Source: Sphingobacterium griseoflavum (GTDB lineage: Bacteria; Bacteroidota; Bacteroidia; Sphingobacteriales; Sphingobacteriaceae). From it: a stretch of DNA of 64,000 nt. Where the stretch lies: NCBI RefSeq assembly GCF_014653155.1, contig NZ_BNAF01000006.1, forward strand, positions 241,406-305,405, written 5' to 3'. Shown here piece by piece: positions 53,521 through 61,754 of this stretch. The notes under the pieces were generated by a model, which was not told where the DNA came from, made no database searches, and saw only the letters and a list, made by a program, of their open reading frames with translations. A program made the position numbers and the translations under genes. Every line of letters starts with the position of its first letter. The stretch's first letter is position 1.

Positions 53521-55604
53521 TCGATTTCATCACTAAGTTCTTTATTATCCGTATTTCCAACAGCTTTTATCACATTGTTTCCCGATTGCAGCTCGACGCC
53601 CTCAAAGAGCCAATGTTTGCTGTTCACACCCTGTTTAGCCTGATATGCGGTACCGTTTACTATGAGGGTAACTTTTGTCAGATTGGAAAAAACCTGAATG
53701 GTGCATGTTTTGCTTTTTCGTTCATTATCACGCCTGTTAGCCAGATACACCATGGGCTCGGGGTTCCAATTCGCCTTGTACCAATAAAAAGAATCTTTTT
53801 TACGTTGCCGGTCAAACGTGATCAGTCCCTTCAGGTTACGGGCATTAACGCCCCCTCTATTCCAGGCAGGTACAGCAAACTCAAACATATTCCACACGTA
53901 TGATGCGACGATAATCGGATTTTGCTCAATGGCGGCCCATTGTTGAATATGTGTTTCCGTTTGATAGTTTTCAGGAAAAGATTTTCCGCTTACCACATCC
54001 TTCGGCGGCTCCACCAGCTCCTTTCCGATATCGATATTACCATCCGCTCCATATTCAGACAGCATGATCCTATAGTTAGGAAACTCTTGCTGTACTTTTG
54101 CTGCCCAAGGTCCAAGATCCGAAATTTTACCTCCGTACCATCCGAAATAATGGTTGATTCCTTGTACATCCGTGTTGAGGTTCTCTTGTCTGTCAATCAC
54201 ATTATAGCCAGTTACGGACACGGTATACCGATCGGGATCCAACATTTTCGCAAGGTCGTTTAATTCGCGTGTAAGCACAGGAACCTGTTCATCCGCAGTC
54301 TTTGCATATACTTCATTATGCATACCCCAAATAAAAATGGAAGGATGATTGAAGTTTTGCTTAACAAGTTCCGATAGTTGCTGCTTTGCATTATCCCCTT
54401 CATAATACGACACGCGGTTTACAAAGGGGATCTCCGCCCAAGTTAGAAAGCCCAAGGTGTCTGCCAGCGCATAAACATCTGGGGATTGCTGGTAATGTGC
54501 AAGACGTATGGTCGTCACGCCCATTTCTTTCATAAGCATGAAGTCTTCTTTATGTTGCTCAAAACTTAGCGCCGATCCATAGCCCCAGCGGTCCTGGTGC
54601 CTACACACACCATGCATTGGATATTTTTTGCCGTTTAGGTATACGGCGTCGCCTCCAACAATCTCAATCGATCTTATGCCCAGTGGCTGCTTCACCTGAT
54701 CGGTTTCCACACCGTTTATAAGCACTTTCGCATGGATGGAATAAAGGTAAGGGTCGCGTACACCATCCCAAAGGTGGGGGTCTTTGATTTTTAGCTGTTC
54801 ATTGATATATGTTACTCCTTGTGGCGATACCAGGATTGGCGTACGTTGGGACAGCACGACCTTGTTATCATAATCGCGAAGCTCAATTGCCAATTCGCCT
54901 TTCTGTGACACCCTTTCCTTGGTTTCTAATTTCGCCTGAATGATGATGTCTGCCTGCCTGGCAGAAACATTTTTCTGGCGTATAAAAAGGCCTGCCGAGG
55001 CTTGATCCGTCACAACGAAGCCCGTCTTTCCGGTCGTAATCAGTCGTACAGGGCGATAGATACCGCCGTATACGGGAAACAAAAATTGGTTGGTTGGTAT
55101 GATATCCTTCCGAGCTGTATTGTCCGTTACAACGGTTATGGTGTTCGCTGCATCATAATTTATGGAATTTGATATTTCAAAGGTAAACATCGAATAAGCG
55201 CCTTTATGCTCGCCGATATATTGGTCGTTGATATAAAGTTGTGCGACAGCGCCAACGCCTTCGAATTTTAGGAAGGTCCGCCGTCCGTTTCGCAACATTT
55301 CCGGATGAAATGTTTTGCGATAAATGGCTTTTCCCTCAAAGAAATTGCGATCCAGCTGCATATCATCTTTATTGTATGTATGCGGGAGCGTCACTTCGTT
55401 CCACACCTCGGGTTGGGTCCATTGTCCCTGTGATAGAAAAAACTTATCGCCGTTTTTGAAATCCGTAAAAATAGTACTGTTGTTCGCCTTTATATATTGC
55501 CAACCATCATTGAAGGCTTTTTCGGTACGCGATTGCCCACGTACGTACAAACCTATAAGCACCAAACTGCTTGCAAAAAGCAACCTGTAGAATTTCAAGT
55601 TCAT
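53505..55604 (-). CDS. GH2 glycoside hydrolase (beta-galactosidase/mannosidase-like), secreted
   Basis: From the ATG at 55604 (MNLKFYRLLF) the protein has a signal peptide (LLFASSLVLIGLYVRGQS) and 699 residues. The jelly-roll domain is followed by an Ig-like domain and a TIM barrel with IWGMHNEV (acid/base glutamate) and IMLSEYGADG (nucleophile glutamate), the standard GH2 pair. A longer frame from 55745 adds 47 basic residues and would cover the operator palindromes, so it is rejected. It heads the operon with the GH20 remnant and the fucosidase. Confidence 0.92.
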   Translation of the reverse strand: MNLKFYRLLFASSLVLIGLYVRGQSRTEKAFNDGWQYIKANNSTIFTDFKNGDKFFLSQGQWTQPEVWNEVTLPHTYNKDDMQLDRNFFEGKAIYRKTFHPEMLRNGRRTFLKFEGVGAVAQLYINDQYIGEHKGAYSMFTFEISNSINYDAANTITVVTDNTARKDIIPTNQFLFPVYGGIYRPVRLITTGKTGFVVTDQASAGLFIRQKNVSARQADIIIQAKLETKERVSQKGELAIELRDYDNKVVLSQRTPILVSPQGVTYINEQLKIKDPHLWDGVRDPYLYSIHAKVLINGVETDQVKQPLGIRSIEIVGGDAVYLNGKKYPMHGVCRHQDRWGYGSALSFEQHKEDFMLMKEMGVTTIRLAHYQQSPDVYALADTLGFLTWAEIPFVNRVSYYEGDNAKQQLSELVKQNFNHPSIFIWGMHNEVYAKTADEQVPVLTRELNDLAKMLDPDRYTVSVTGYNVIDRQENLNTDVQGINHYFGWYGGKISDLGPWAAKVQQEFPNYRIMLSEYGADGNIDIGKELVEPPKDVVSGKSFPENYQTETHIQQWAAIEQNPIIVASYVWNMFEFAVPAWNRGGVNARNLKGLITFDRQRKKDSFYWYKANWNPEPMVYLANRRDNERKSKTCTIQVFSNLTKVTLIVNGTAYQAKQGVNSKHWLFEGVELQSGNNVIKAVGNTDNKELSDEIEWKLM

Positions 55605-55666
55605 ATCTGTTATTAGCTTTACCATCCAGAACACAAGGTAGGCAATATATGCGTAGCCGTGTATCG

Positions 55667-55712
55667 GCAAACGTTTGCACAACTTACTCAAACGTTTTCG
55701 AACACGTTTCGA
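55667..55712. promoter_or_regulatory. Cluster of LacI-type palindromes upstream of the GH2 gene
   Basis: GCAAACGTTTGC (55667-55678) is a perfect palindrome. Two more AAACGTTTT/ACGTTT sequences lie at about 55689-55700 and 55701-55712. All lie 63-108 bases upstream of the chosen GH2 start, a promoter position, and match the core of the 4534-4545 palindrome. Confidence 0.6.
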
Positions 55713-55747
55713 ACGACGCCTTATGCTGTAGACATCGTAGCTCATCC

Positions 55748-55792
55748 ATCAAAACACAAGTGGAGCTATATTGGCTCCCCTTGTGTTTTGAT
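55748..55792. terminator. Long hairpin after the symporter gene
   Basis: Arms 55748-55766 and 55774-55792 pair over 19 positions with one mismatch. It begins 15 bases beyond the symporter stop on the minus strand. There is no clear T-run, so termination is likely but not certain. Confidence 0.6.
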
Positions 55793-55806
55793 AGTATCAT
55801 TTATTT

Positions 55807-57246
55807 TTAGCTTTCTGGTGTATCTTCCCGAAATGGAGCTTCTTCATCAAACTCCCCCTCCCATTTGGCCACCACCACCGTTGCCAAGCAGTTGCCGATG
55901 ACATTGACCGAAGTGCGTGCCATATCCATCAGCTCATCGATGCCCAGTATCGCAGCGATAACAAATGTAGGGAGTCCAAATTGATCGGCCGTAGCGATTA
56001 ATACGATCAGCGATGCTCGAGGAACAGCTGCTACGCCCTTTGAAGTAATCATGAGTGTAAAAGCGATAAGGAGCTGCTGGCCTATCGTTAAAGGAATGCC
56101 GGCCGCTTGCGCTACAAAAATCGATGCCAAGGATAAATAAAGCGAGGTGCCATCGAGGTTAAAGCTATATCCTGTAGGAATAACGAACGACACAATTTTG
56201 CGCGGAACGCCGAATTTTTCCATCGCGCTCATCGCCTTGGGTAGGGCTGCATCAGAACTCGTCGTGGCAAAGGCAATCGATACGGGCTCCTTTATTGCGG
56301 AAATGAATTTTTTCACAGGAACTTTTAAAAACAAAGCAACAGGCAGTAGGACACAAGAGATAAAAAGGACAAGCGCCAGATACAGGCTGGCCAATAACAT
56401 AAACAAGTTTTTCAGGATGTCTACGCCCAAATGGCCCACGGTGTATGCCATGGCGGCACCTACACCAATGGGTGCAAACAACATGACTAAGTTGGTAAAC
56501 TTAAACATCGCTTCCGACAAACTCTCCGTAAAGTCCACGAGCGGTTTACGTTTTTTCTCCTCAACCAGTGCCAGGGCAATTCCGAAAATAACACCGAAAA
56601 TCACGATCTGCAGCACCTTATTTTCGTATACAGCTTTTACGATATTCTCTGGAAAGGTGTCTCGAATAAAAGCATTGAACTTATAAACGCCATGCACTTC
56701 TGGTGCGATGTGATCGAGCGCGCGCTGATCGGCTTCCGCAACGGTACTTGCGGTCGGCAATTCTTCGTGCGGCATATTGGCTACATCCACGCCTACGCCG
56801 GCTTTCGTAAGGTTGATAACGATTAAACCGATAAAAATAGCGCAGGTCGTAGCGGAAACAAAATATAGCATCGACTTCCAAGCCATCCGACCGACCGATT
56901 TTAGATCGGAATGACCGGCAATGCCAAACACTAACGTCGCGAATAAGATAGGACCAACAATTGTTTTCACAAGTTTGATGAATCCCTGCGATAAAGGCTG
57001 CATCGACCTCGCGAGGTCTGGAAAATCAAGACCAACAAAAACGCCTAGGATAAGGCATGTTAGTATCCAAGTTGTTAAATTTTTTCTTACAATAGCATTT
57101 AAGGTCAATACCGATGCAACTACCCATCGGATAGCCATCATAAAGTTGGGATTTATCGCGAACCAGCGGAATTCATAAATTAAGGTTAGGATAAGGGCTA
57201 TCGAAACAGTAAATAGGGTTAAAAACCCAACTTGTTTTTTTAACAT
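55807..57246 (-). CDS. Dicarboxylate/amino acid:cation symporter (DAACS, DctA/GltP type)
   Basis: The 479-residue inner-membrane protein has about eight spans plus two re-entrant loops. The family motifs are the serine-rich loop SIAFATTSSDAALPKAMS and GYSFNLDGTSLYLSLASIFV (the NMDGT equivalent, here NLDGT), followed by MITSKGVAAVPRASLIVL. It imports dicarboxylates or acidic amino acids with protons or sodium. The N-terminus is about 50 residues longer than E. coli DctA. It is a single gene. Confidence 0.93.
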   Translation of the reverse strand: MLKKQVGFLTLFTVSIALILTLIYEFRWFAINPNFMMAIRWVVASVLTLNAIVRKNLTTWILTCLILGVFVGLDFPDLARSMQPLSQGFIKLVKTIVGPILFATLVFGIAGHSDLKSVGRMAWKSMLYFVSATTCAIFIGLIVINLTKAGVGVDVANMPHEELPTASTVAEADQRALDHIAPEVHGVYKFNAFIRDTFPENIVKAVYENKVLQIVIFGVIFGIALALVEEKKRKPLVDFTESLSEAMFKFTNLVMLFAPIGVGAAMAYTVGHLGVDILKNLFMLLASLYLALVLFISCVLLPVALFLKVPVKKFISAIKEPVSIAFATTSSDAALPKAMSAMEKFGVPRKIVSFVIPTGYSFNLDGTSLYLSLASIFVAQAAGIPLTIGQQLLIAFTLMITSKGVAAVPRASLIVLIATADQFGLPTFVIAAILGIDELMDMARTSVNVIGNCLATVVVAKWEGEFDEEAPFREDTPES

Positions 57247-57417
57247 TTAGTCTTGTTTATGTGTTTCTAAAGAAACAAAAATAGGAAAAATGGCCTTTAT
57301 ACCAAATGCTATACCGTATTAAAAATGCGACAAATAAAAACGAGTCCGGCTTATAAATCATTATGCGAAGGTTTTTAAGGGTGTTATTGCGTTGCCCAAG
57401 GCACTGGGTTCCTAATT

Positions 57418-57730
57418 TTAATATTTTTTTAATTTTTCCATCATCGCTTCACGCTTTTGTTCCACTTCAACATTTATAATTTTAGGTTTAAACATGAGCA
57501 CTTCTTTGGCATACTTACGAAATAAAGCTTGATCGCCAGCGGGGCAAGGTCTCATAATCCGCCGAAAGCCCGACAGATTTAAAACTGTACGGCTTAAACA
57601 TGGCATAGACCTCGCGGTAGTAAGGACAGTTTACTTCGCTGATTTCTTGCAATGAATCGGCAGAAGAAATTGGGTATTTGGCCAATCCGTCTCTATCGTA
57701 ACCATATGATATCGTTTTTTCCCAGATAAT
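57418..57730 (-). pseudogene. Frameshifted gene fragment, unidentified
   Basis: Two minus-strand frames continue one another. The first reads WEKTISYGYDRDGLAKYP, then EVNCPYYREVYAMFKPYSFK, and stops at RWRSSFIS; the second, one frame over, begins in the same place with CPAGDQALFRKYAKEVLMFK and runs to TAA at 57418-57420 ending MMEKLKKY. The join is near 57540-57570. There is no good start codon. The fragment is the C-terminal part of a gene I cannot name. Confidence 0.5.
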
Positions 57731-57938
57731 TTAGCATGAAGTTTTTAAAACAATCTTATACCTCTACGCATTACAAGCGTCTCCCCTTGCAAACCACGCT
57801 TCAGTCTTTCATTGCAACTTATCAACCTAATATGGCAACACATCTGCCGCCATCAAGGGAAGTTTGCGGGATGTTTGCTTCATATCCTCACCATACTGCA
57901 TTGATTTGACACCTAATTGCCTCATGTTATCAGGCATC

Positions 57939-58232
57939 AGAGGCGACCTGAAGCTTGCTTGATCGATGCATTCATTTGACAAGGTCCACCTCATGGACAT
58001 TTCGTCAAAGCAGTCATGTGAAAACTCCAACCTGATGAGTGCTTGACTGGTTTATTCACGTGATGATCGCAACTTGATGGCTGCTTGATTGCTTTATTCA
58101 TGCGACGCCTTCACCTTGAGGGATGCATGTCTCCGGCATTCACCTGATTGATTCAACCTGATCTTTGCTTGGTTGACGCATTCACATGACGACATGAACC
58201 TGATGTCTGTCAAAACGAACCTGATGTATGCA
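57939..58232. repeat. Imperfect tandem array of 42-bp units
   Basis: Seven contiguous units of exactly 42 bases begin at 57939, 57981, 58023, 58065, 58107, 58149 and 58191 (the last degenerate). The shared pattern on the plus strand is about TCAACCTGATG near bases 5-15, TGCTTGATTG near 18-28 and GCATTCA then TGAC at the end. Related sequence also occurs at 57869-57910, after a 28-base offset. Units differ at many positions. Because 42 is a multiple of 3, one plus frame gives 14-residue repeats of the form NLMSA.L..S.D, but several units hold TGA at the same position. Confidence 0.75.
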
Positions 58233-58258
58233 GATGGCGCTCATTTTGTAATGATTTT

Positions 58259-58302
58259 GATCAAATCCGATCAAATCCGATCAAATCCGATCAATTTCGA
58301 TC
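58259..58302. repeat. 10-bp tandem repeat GATCAAATCC
   Basis: GATCAAATCC is repeated three times exactly (58259-58288), then GATCAATTTC and GATC (to 58302). The period of 10 bases is close to one helical turn and puts a GATC site on the same face each time. Confidence 0.85.
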
Positions 58303-58552
58303 ATACTTCAGCGCACGCCGGAAGTAACGACACCATACGACTACCGGATGCTGTAGCACTTTTCGGAGTGAAAAGATTTCCAGAATCTAAAAACAGACAT
58401 GCTCGGCACTCGCACATTTGCTGGCCGAATAACGGATAGGTTCCCTAAAATAAGGTTAAGTACAAAACCTTTGATGAAGAGCAGAAACAGGGCATGGGGA
58501 TTCGTAATCTCGATGTGGGAATAAGACCGAAGCTGGCGCCGGGGAGACCCGT
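58303..58552. other. Spacer between repeats and ferredoxin gene
   Basis: No gene is supported. A plus-strand frame runs through the repeats to 58439 (LPDAVALFGVKRFPESKNRH), but it depends on the repeat and has no homologue I recognise. The rest is unremarkable. Confidence 0.4.
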
Positions 58553-58590
58553 AAAAAAACCGTCTCATAACTACTTATGAGACGGTCTTT
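58553..58590 (-). terminator. Intrinsic terminator of the ferredoxin gene
   Basis: CCGTCTCATAA (58560-58570) pairs with TTATGAGACGG (58575-58585), and on the minus strand a run of T (plus A at 58553-58559) follows. A nearly identical terminator ends the window at 63936-63969. Confidence 0.9.
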
Positions 58591-58611
58591 TAACAATGTT
58601 ATGGCGGGTCG

Positions 58612-58962
58612 CTACTCGGCGTGCAACCAAGCTTTTTTAGCCAATAATTCTTCCTGTGTTTCCACAACTTCCTCGTCGTCAACACAGCAATCTACGGGGC
58701 ACACCGCTGCACATTGCGGCTCGTCGTGAAAACCTACGCACTCGGTACACTTGTCAGATACGATGTAATACACCTCATCTGAAACAGCATCTTGCGGCGC
58801 GCTTGCGTCCAATGTCACACCGTCGCCAAAGTCAATCACTCCTTCCAAAGCCGTTCCTTCAGAAAACTTCCAAGCCACACCAGCATCATATATTGCGTTG
58901 TTCGGGCATTCTGGTTCGCACGCCCCGCAGTTTATACATTCGTCCGTAATTTTAATTGCCAT
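58612..58962 (-). CDS. 4Fe-4S dicluster ferredoxin
   Basis: The 116-residue electron carrier has one cluster site at ECINCGACEPECPNNAIY and the second at SDKCTECVGFHDEPQCAAVC with the longer spacing typical of the bacterial 2[4Fe-4S] ferredoxins. The 60-residue insert between the sites is usual in Bacteroidota. It probably serves central electron transfer. It is divergent from the acyl-CoA reductase gene. Confidence 0.95.
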   Translation of the reverse strand: MAIKITDECINCGACEPECPNNAIYDAGVAWKFSEGTALEGVIDFGDGVTLDASAPQDAVSDEVYYIVSDKCTECVGFHDEPQCAAVCPVDCCVDDEEVVETQEELLAKKAWLHAE

Positions 58963-59102
58963 TTATAACCTCTCAATTATAATAAAATAAACTAATTTTG
59001 TTCTGTCTCCTAATCGTAATACTATACAAAGTTAGTAGTTATTTGTTAAGAGACACAAAGATACTTGAAAAAAATAAGAGAAAGATTCTAAATTATTCTA
59101 TT

Positions 59103-60116
59103 TTGACAAAGAAACAACGAATAGATGCATTTGCCGCGTTGGGCACTTTTCTGCAATCGGGCCACCCTGACCTGGAGATCGCCATAGCGCAGGCCGCGAT
59201 CCGAAACCCTTGGTATACTGAAGCGAACACACGCAAACAGCTAGCGGCTATTGCGGCAAATTTAAAGGTTGATTTGCTGTCGGAATGGATGGCACCCTAC
59301 CCCGATTTGGACAGCGATAAGGTTGTCGGACTTGTTCTCGCTGGAAACATTCCATTGGTTGGATTTCAAGACATTTTATCTGTGCTGCTATCAGGTTTTT
59401 CCGCAAGAATCAAAATTTCATCGGATGATGTCGGTCTCACGAAATTTGTCGTCGATAAATTGATAACGATCGATCCCCATTTTGCTGATAAGTTGCAAAT
59501 CGTGGATAAGCTTACGCACTATGATCTGATCATTGCTACAGGAAGCGATAACAGCGCAAGATATTTTGAACACTATTTCGGAAAAAAACCGCATATTATC
59601 CGAAAAAACAGAAATTCCGTAGCCATCCTCACTGGCGAGGAAAGCAAAGAGGAACTACACGCGCTGGGTCGTGACATTTTCGACTATTTCGGTCTTGGTT
59701 GCCGTTCTGTCTCTAAGTTATACGTACCACAGGGGTTTGCATTTGATCGGTTTTTTGAAGCTATTGAACCTTTTCATGCCGTTCGAGATCATTCCAAGTA
59801 TAGCAATAATTACGATTACAATAAATCGATCTATTTGATCAATCGGGAAGCGCATTTGGACAACGGCTTTATGCTTTTAAAGTACGATGAACGACTCGCC
59901 TCGCCACTTGCTGTCGTTTTCTATGAAACGTACGACACACAGGCTGAATTGTTGCGCAGGCTGCAAGGACAGGCCGACAAAATACAGTGTTTGGTTTGCC
60001 GAGACCCGATGGATACCGCTATTCCATGCTTTCCTTTGGGGGAAAGCCAGCAACCTGGATTAACTGACTATGCAGATGGAATAGACGTTTTGGCGTTTCT
60101 GTTTGCACATGTCTAA
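59103..60116 (+). CDS. Acyl-CoA reductase (LuxC-like)
   Basis: The 337-residue protein (from a TTG start at 59103, LTKKQRIDAFAALGTFLQ) resembles the LuxC family that reduces fatty acyl-CoA to aldehyde with NADPH. The glycine-rich segment VVGLVLAGNIPLVGFQDILS and the active-site cysteine in FGLGCRSVSKLYVPQG are visible. No ATG lies in the right place; a non-ATG start farther upstream (58998) would add a hydrophobic, unconserved stretch. Its spacer is shared with the ferredoxin gene, perhaps meaning joint regulation. Confidence 0.82.
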   Translation: MTKKQRIDAFAALGTFLQSGHPDLEIAIAQAAIRNPWYTEANTRKQLAAIAANLKVDLLSEWMAPYPDLDSDKVVGLVLAGNIPLVGFQDILSVLLSGFSARIKISSDDVGLTKFVVDKLITIDPHFADKLQIVDKLTHYDLIIATGSDNSARYFEHYFGKKPHIIRKNRNSVAILTGEESKEELHALGRDIFDYFGLGCRSVSKLYVPQGFAFDRFFEAIEPFHAVRDHSKYSNNYDYNKSIYLINREAHLDNGFMLLKYDERLASPLAVVFYETYDTQAELLRRLQGQADKIQCLVCRDPMDTAIPCFPLGESQQPGLTDYADGIDVLAFLFAHV

Positions 60117-60171
60117 GCACAAAGTGTCCGACAAAAGAAAGAGGTTCCATAAAATATGTTAACTTTGTTGT

Positions 60172-60375
60172 ATGTATGTCATTAAAGTAAAGGGCGTAGC
60201 CAAGATACCGGATTATGTGCAGTTACGGGACGAAGGATTTACCTTACTTGCTTATTTTCGGGTTGATAGACCGGATAAGTCATTAGAAAAAATAGGCTTG
60301 GGAGACAAAGCTGCATATATTATGCAAATTGTACAAGAAATGCCCTTTGGGCAGATAAAAAAGATTGATGTTTAA
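60172..60375 (+). CDS. Conserved hypothetical protein, 67 residues
   Basis: The protein starts MYVIKVKGVAKIPDYVQLRD and ends PFGQIKKIDV. It is a small soluble alpha/beta-like protein that I have seen next to FtsE-type ATPase genes in Sphingobacteria, but its function is unknown to me. The stop is 8 bases before the FtsE-like start, so the two are probably co-transcribed. Confidence 0.7.
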   Translation: MYVIKVKGVAKIPDYVQLRDEGFTLLAYFRVDRPDKSLEKIGLGDKAAYIMQIVQEMPFGQIKKIDV

Positions 60376-60383
60376 ATGGTGAT

Positions 60384-61064
60384 ATGGTAGAGAATACAGT
60401 TATAAAATTAAAGAACGTAGATATTTATCAACAAAAGCACTTGGTGCTTTCGCACGTTAACCTTGATATCAACCAAGGAGAATTTATCTACTTGATCGGA
60501 CAGTCTGGTACAGGAAAAAGTAGTCTATTGAAGATTATTTACGGAGATCTATATATTGGTAGTGGTGAGGGCATGGTTGCGGGTTTTGATCTGAAGAAAC
60601 TACACGAAAACGACGTTCCCTTTTTACGTCGAAAATTAGGTATCGTCTTTCAGGATTTTCACTTGCTGAATGATCGTACCGTAGAAAAAAACCTTGAATT
60701 TGCGCTGAAAGCTACCGGATGGACAGAAAGAGGCTTGATTGAGAACCGGATGTTAGATGTCTTGGAAAAAGTAGGTCTGCGATCCAAACTGCGTAAGATG
60801 CCGCACGAATTATCGGGAGGTGAACAGCAACGCGTGGTCATTGCTCGTGCGCTGCTGAATAATCCAGAAATTATTTTGGCAGATGAGCCTACAGGAAACC
60901 TGGATCCGGCGACTTCGGAAGAAATCGTTTTGTTGTTGCGCGATATCGCGGCATCCGGCACAGCCGTTTTAATGGCAACCCACGACTACCAGATTATAAA
61001 AAATATGCCGGCTCGCATTATCAAAACAGCCGATACGGCCTTATACGATCACGTAGCGATCTAG
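60384..61064 (+). CDS. ftsE: FtsE-like cell-division ABC ATPase
   Basis: The 226-residue ATPase has Walker A GQSGTGKSSLLKI, signature LSGGEQQRVVIARA, Walker B IILADEPTGNLDP and H-loop ATHDYQIIKN, in the lipoprotein/FtsE group of ABC ATPases. Size and the NDRTVEKNLEFALKATGW segment fit FtsE. FtsE works with FtsX to control peptidoglycan hydrolases at the septum; ftsX is not adjacent in this window, so the partner lies elsewhere. Confidence 0.85.
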   Translation: MVENTVIKLKNVDIYQQKHLVLSHVNLDINQGEFIYLIGQSGTGKSSLLKIIYGDLYIGSGEGMVAGFDLKKLHENDVPFLRRKLGIVFQDFHLLNDRTVEKNLEFALKATGWTERGLIENRMLDVLEKVGLRSKLRKMPHELSGGEQQRVVIARALLNNPEIILADEPTGNLDPATSEEIVLLLRDIAASGTAVLMATHDYQIIKNMPARIIKTADTALYDHVAI

Positions 61065-61090
61065 CTATTTAACTGACATTAAATCAGACA

Positions 61091-61147
61091 ACCGACATTT
61101 TGATGGTTTATTTTTAAATAGACTGACAGCATGTCGGTTTTTTGTGC
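61091..61147 (+). terminator. Possible terminator or leader structure before grpE
   Basis: ACCGACAT (61091-61098) pairs with ATGTCGGT (61131-61138), followed by TTTTTT. The loop is about 32 bases. It could end the ftsE transcript. Confidence 0.45.
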
Positions 61148-61170
61148 CATGGCAATATTCTTGCACATGG
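61147..61170. promoter_or_regulatory. Inverted repeat in the grpE leader
   Basis: CCATGGCAA (61147-61155) and TTGCACATGG (61161-61170) form an inverted repeat with one bulged base around TATTC. It lies 36 bases upstream of the chosen grpE start and could be a heat-shock control site. It is not a CIRCE element. Confidence 0.3.
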
Positions 61171-61205
61171 AAAACGGGTATGATCAAGAGCTACAATATT
61201 TAGAT

Positions 61206-61751
61206 ATGATGAACGAACAGGAAAACAATATTCACGAAGAAAACCTAGAAGATTTGGCACAGGCCAATACAACGTCAGAAGCGGAAGCTGTCGAATTGAC
61301 AGAAGAGGAAAATTTACGCAAGGAATTATCGACCGCTAATGACAAATATGCACGCCTATTTGCTGAATTTGACAATTATAAAAAAAGGACATCGAAAGAG
61401 CGCGTAGACCTTATCCAGTCTGCAAGCAAAGATGTTTTGAACAAGCTTTTGCCAGTCTTGGATGATTTGGATCGCGCATTGACTGCCATGCAGACAGCCC
61501 AAGACATCGAATCGGTGAAACAAGGTATTGATTTGGTAAACCAAAAATTCCGGAAAACGCTTATGCAAGAAGGTTTAAAAGAGATGGAAGACCTCATTGG
61601 TAAGCCTTTTGATCCAGAGTTTCAAGAAGCAATCACGGCCATCCCATCCCCTTCTCCAGATTGGAAGAATAAAGTGATTGATGTCGTTGAAAAGGGATAC
61701 TTTTTGAATGATAAAGTGGTTCGTTTCGCAAAAGTTGTTATAGGTCAATAG
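61206..61751 (+). CDS. grpE: GrpE nucleotide-exchange factor of Hsp70
   Basis: The protein (181 residues from 61206) has the acidic disordered N-terminus and coiled-coil LSTANDKYARLFAEFDNYKK, followed by the conserved RTSKERVDLIQSASKDVLNK and PVLDDLDRA. It releases ADP from DnaK. The start could be the second ATG at 61209 or an earlier one at 61167; the ATG at 61131 lies in a terminator-like structure and is unlikely. It is followed by dnaJ 3 bases after its stop, forming a chaperone operon; dnaK is not in the window. Confidence 0.95.
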   Translation: MMNEQENNIHEENLEDLAQANTTSEAEAVELTEEENLRKELSTANDKYARLFAEFDNYKKRTSKERVDLIQSASKDVLNKLLPVLDDLDRALTAMQTAQDIESVKQGIDLVNQKFRKTLMQEGLKEMEDLIGKPFDPEFQEAITAIPSPSPDWKNKVIDVVEKGYFLNDKVVRFAKVVIGQ

Positions 61752-61754
61752 AGT

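Noticed and set aside
55605..55745. 47-residue extension of the GH2 enzyme at 53505-55604
   Set aside because: It places an arginine-rich stretch before a normal signal peptide and overlaps the operator palindromes.
57939..58302. Possible CRISPR array
   Set aside because: Units are directly adjacent without unique spacers, vary strongly, and no cas genes are nearby.
57827..58439. Reading frames through the 42-bp and 10-bp repeats on both strands
   Set aside because: They are made of the repeats, start at non-ATG or internal codons, and neighbouring units contain stops in the same frame.
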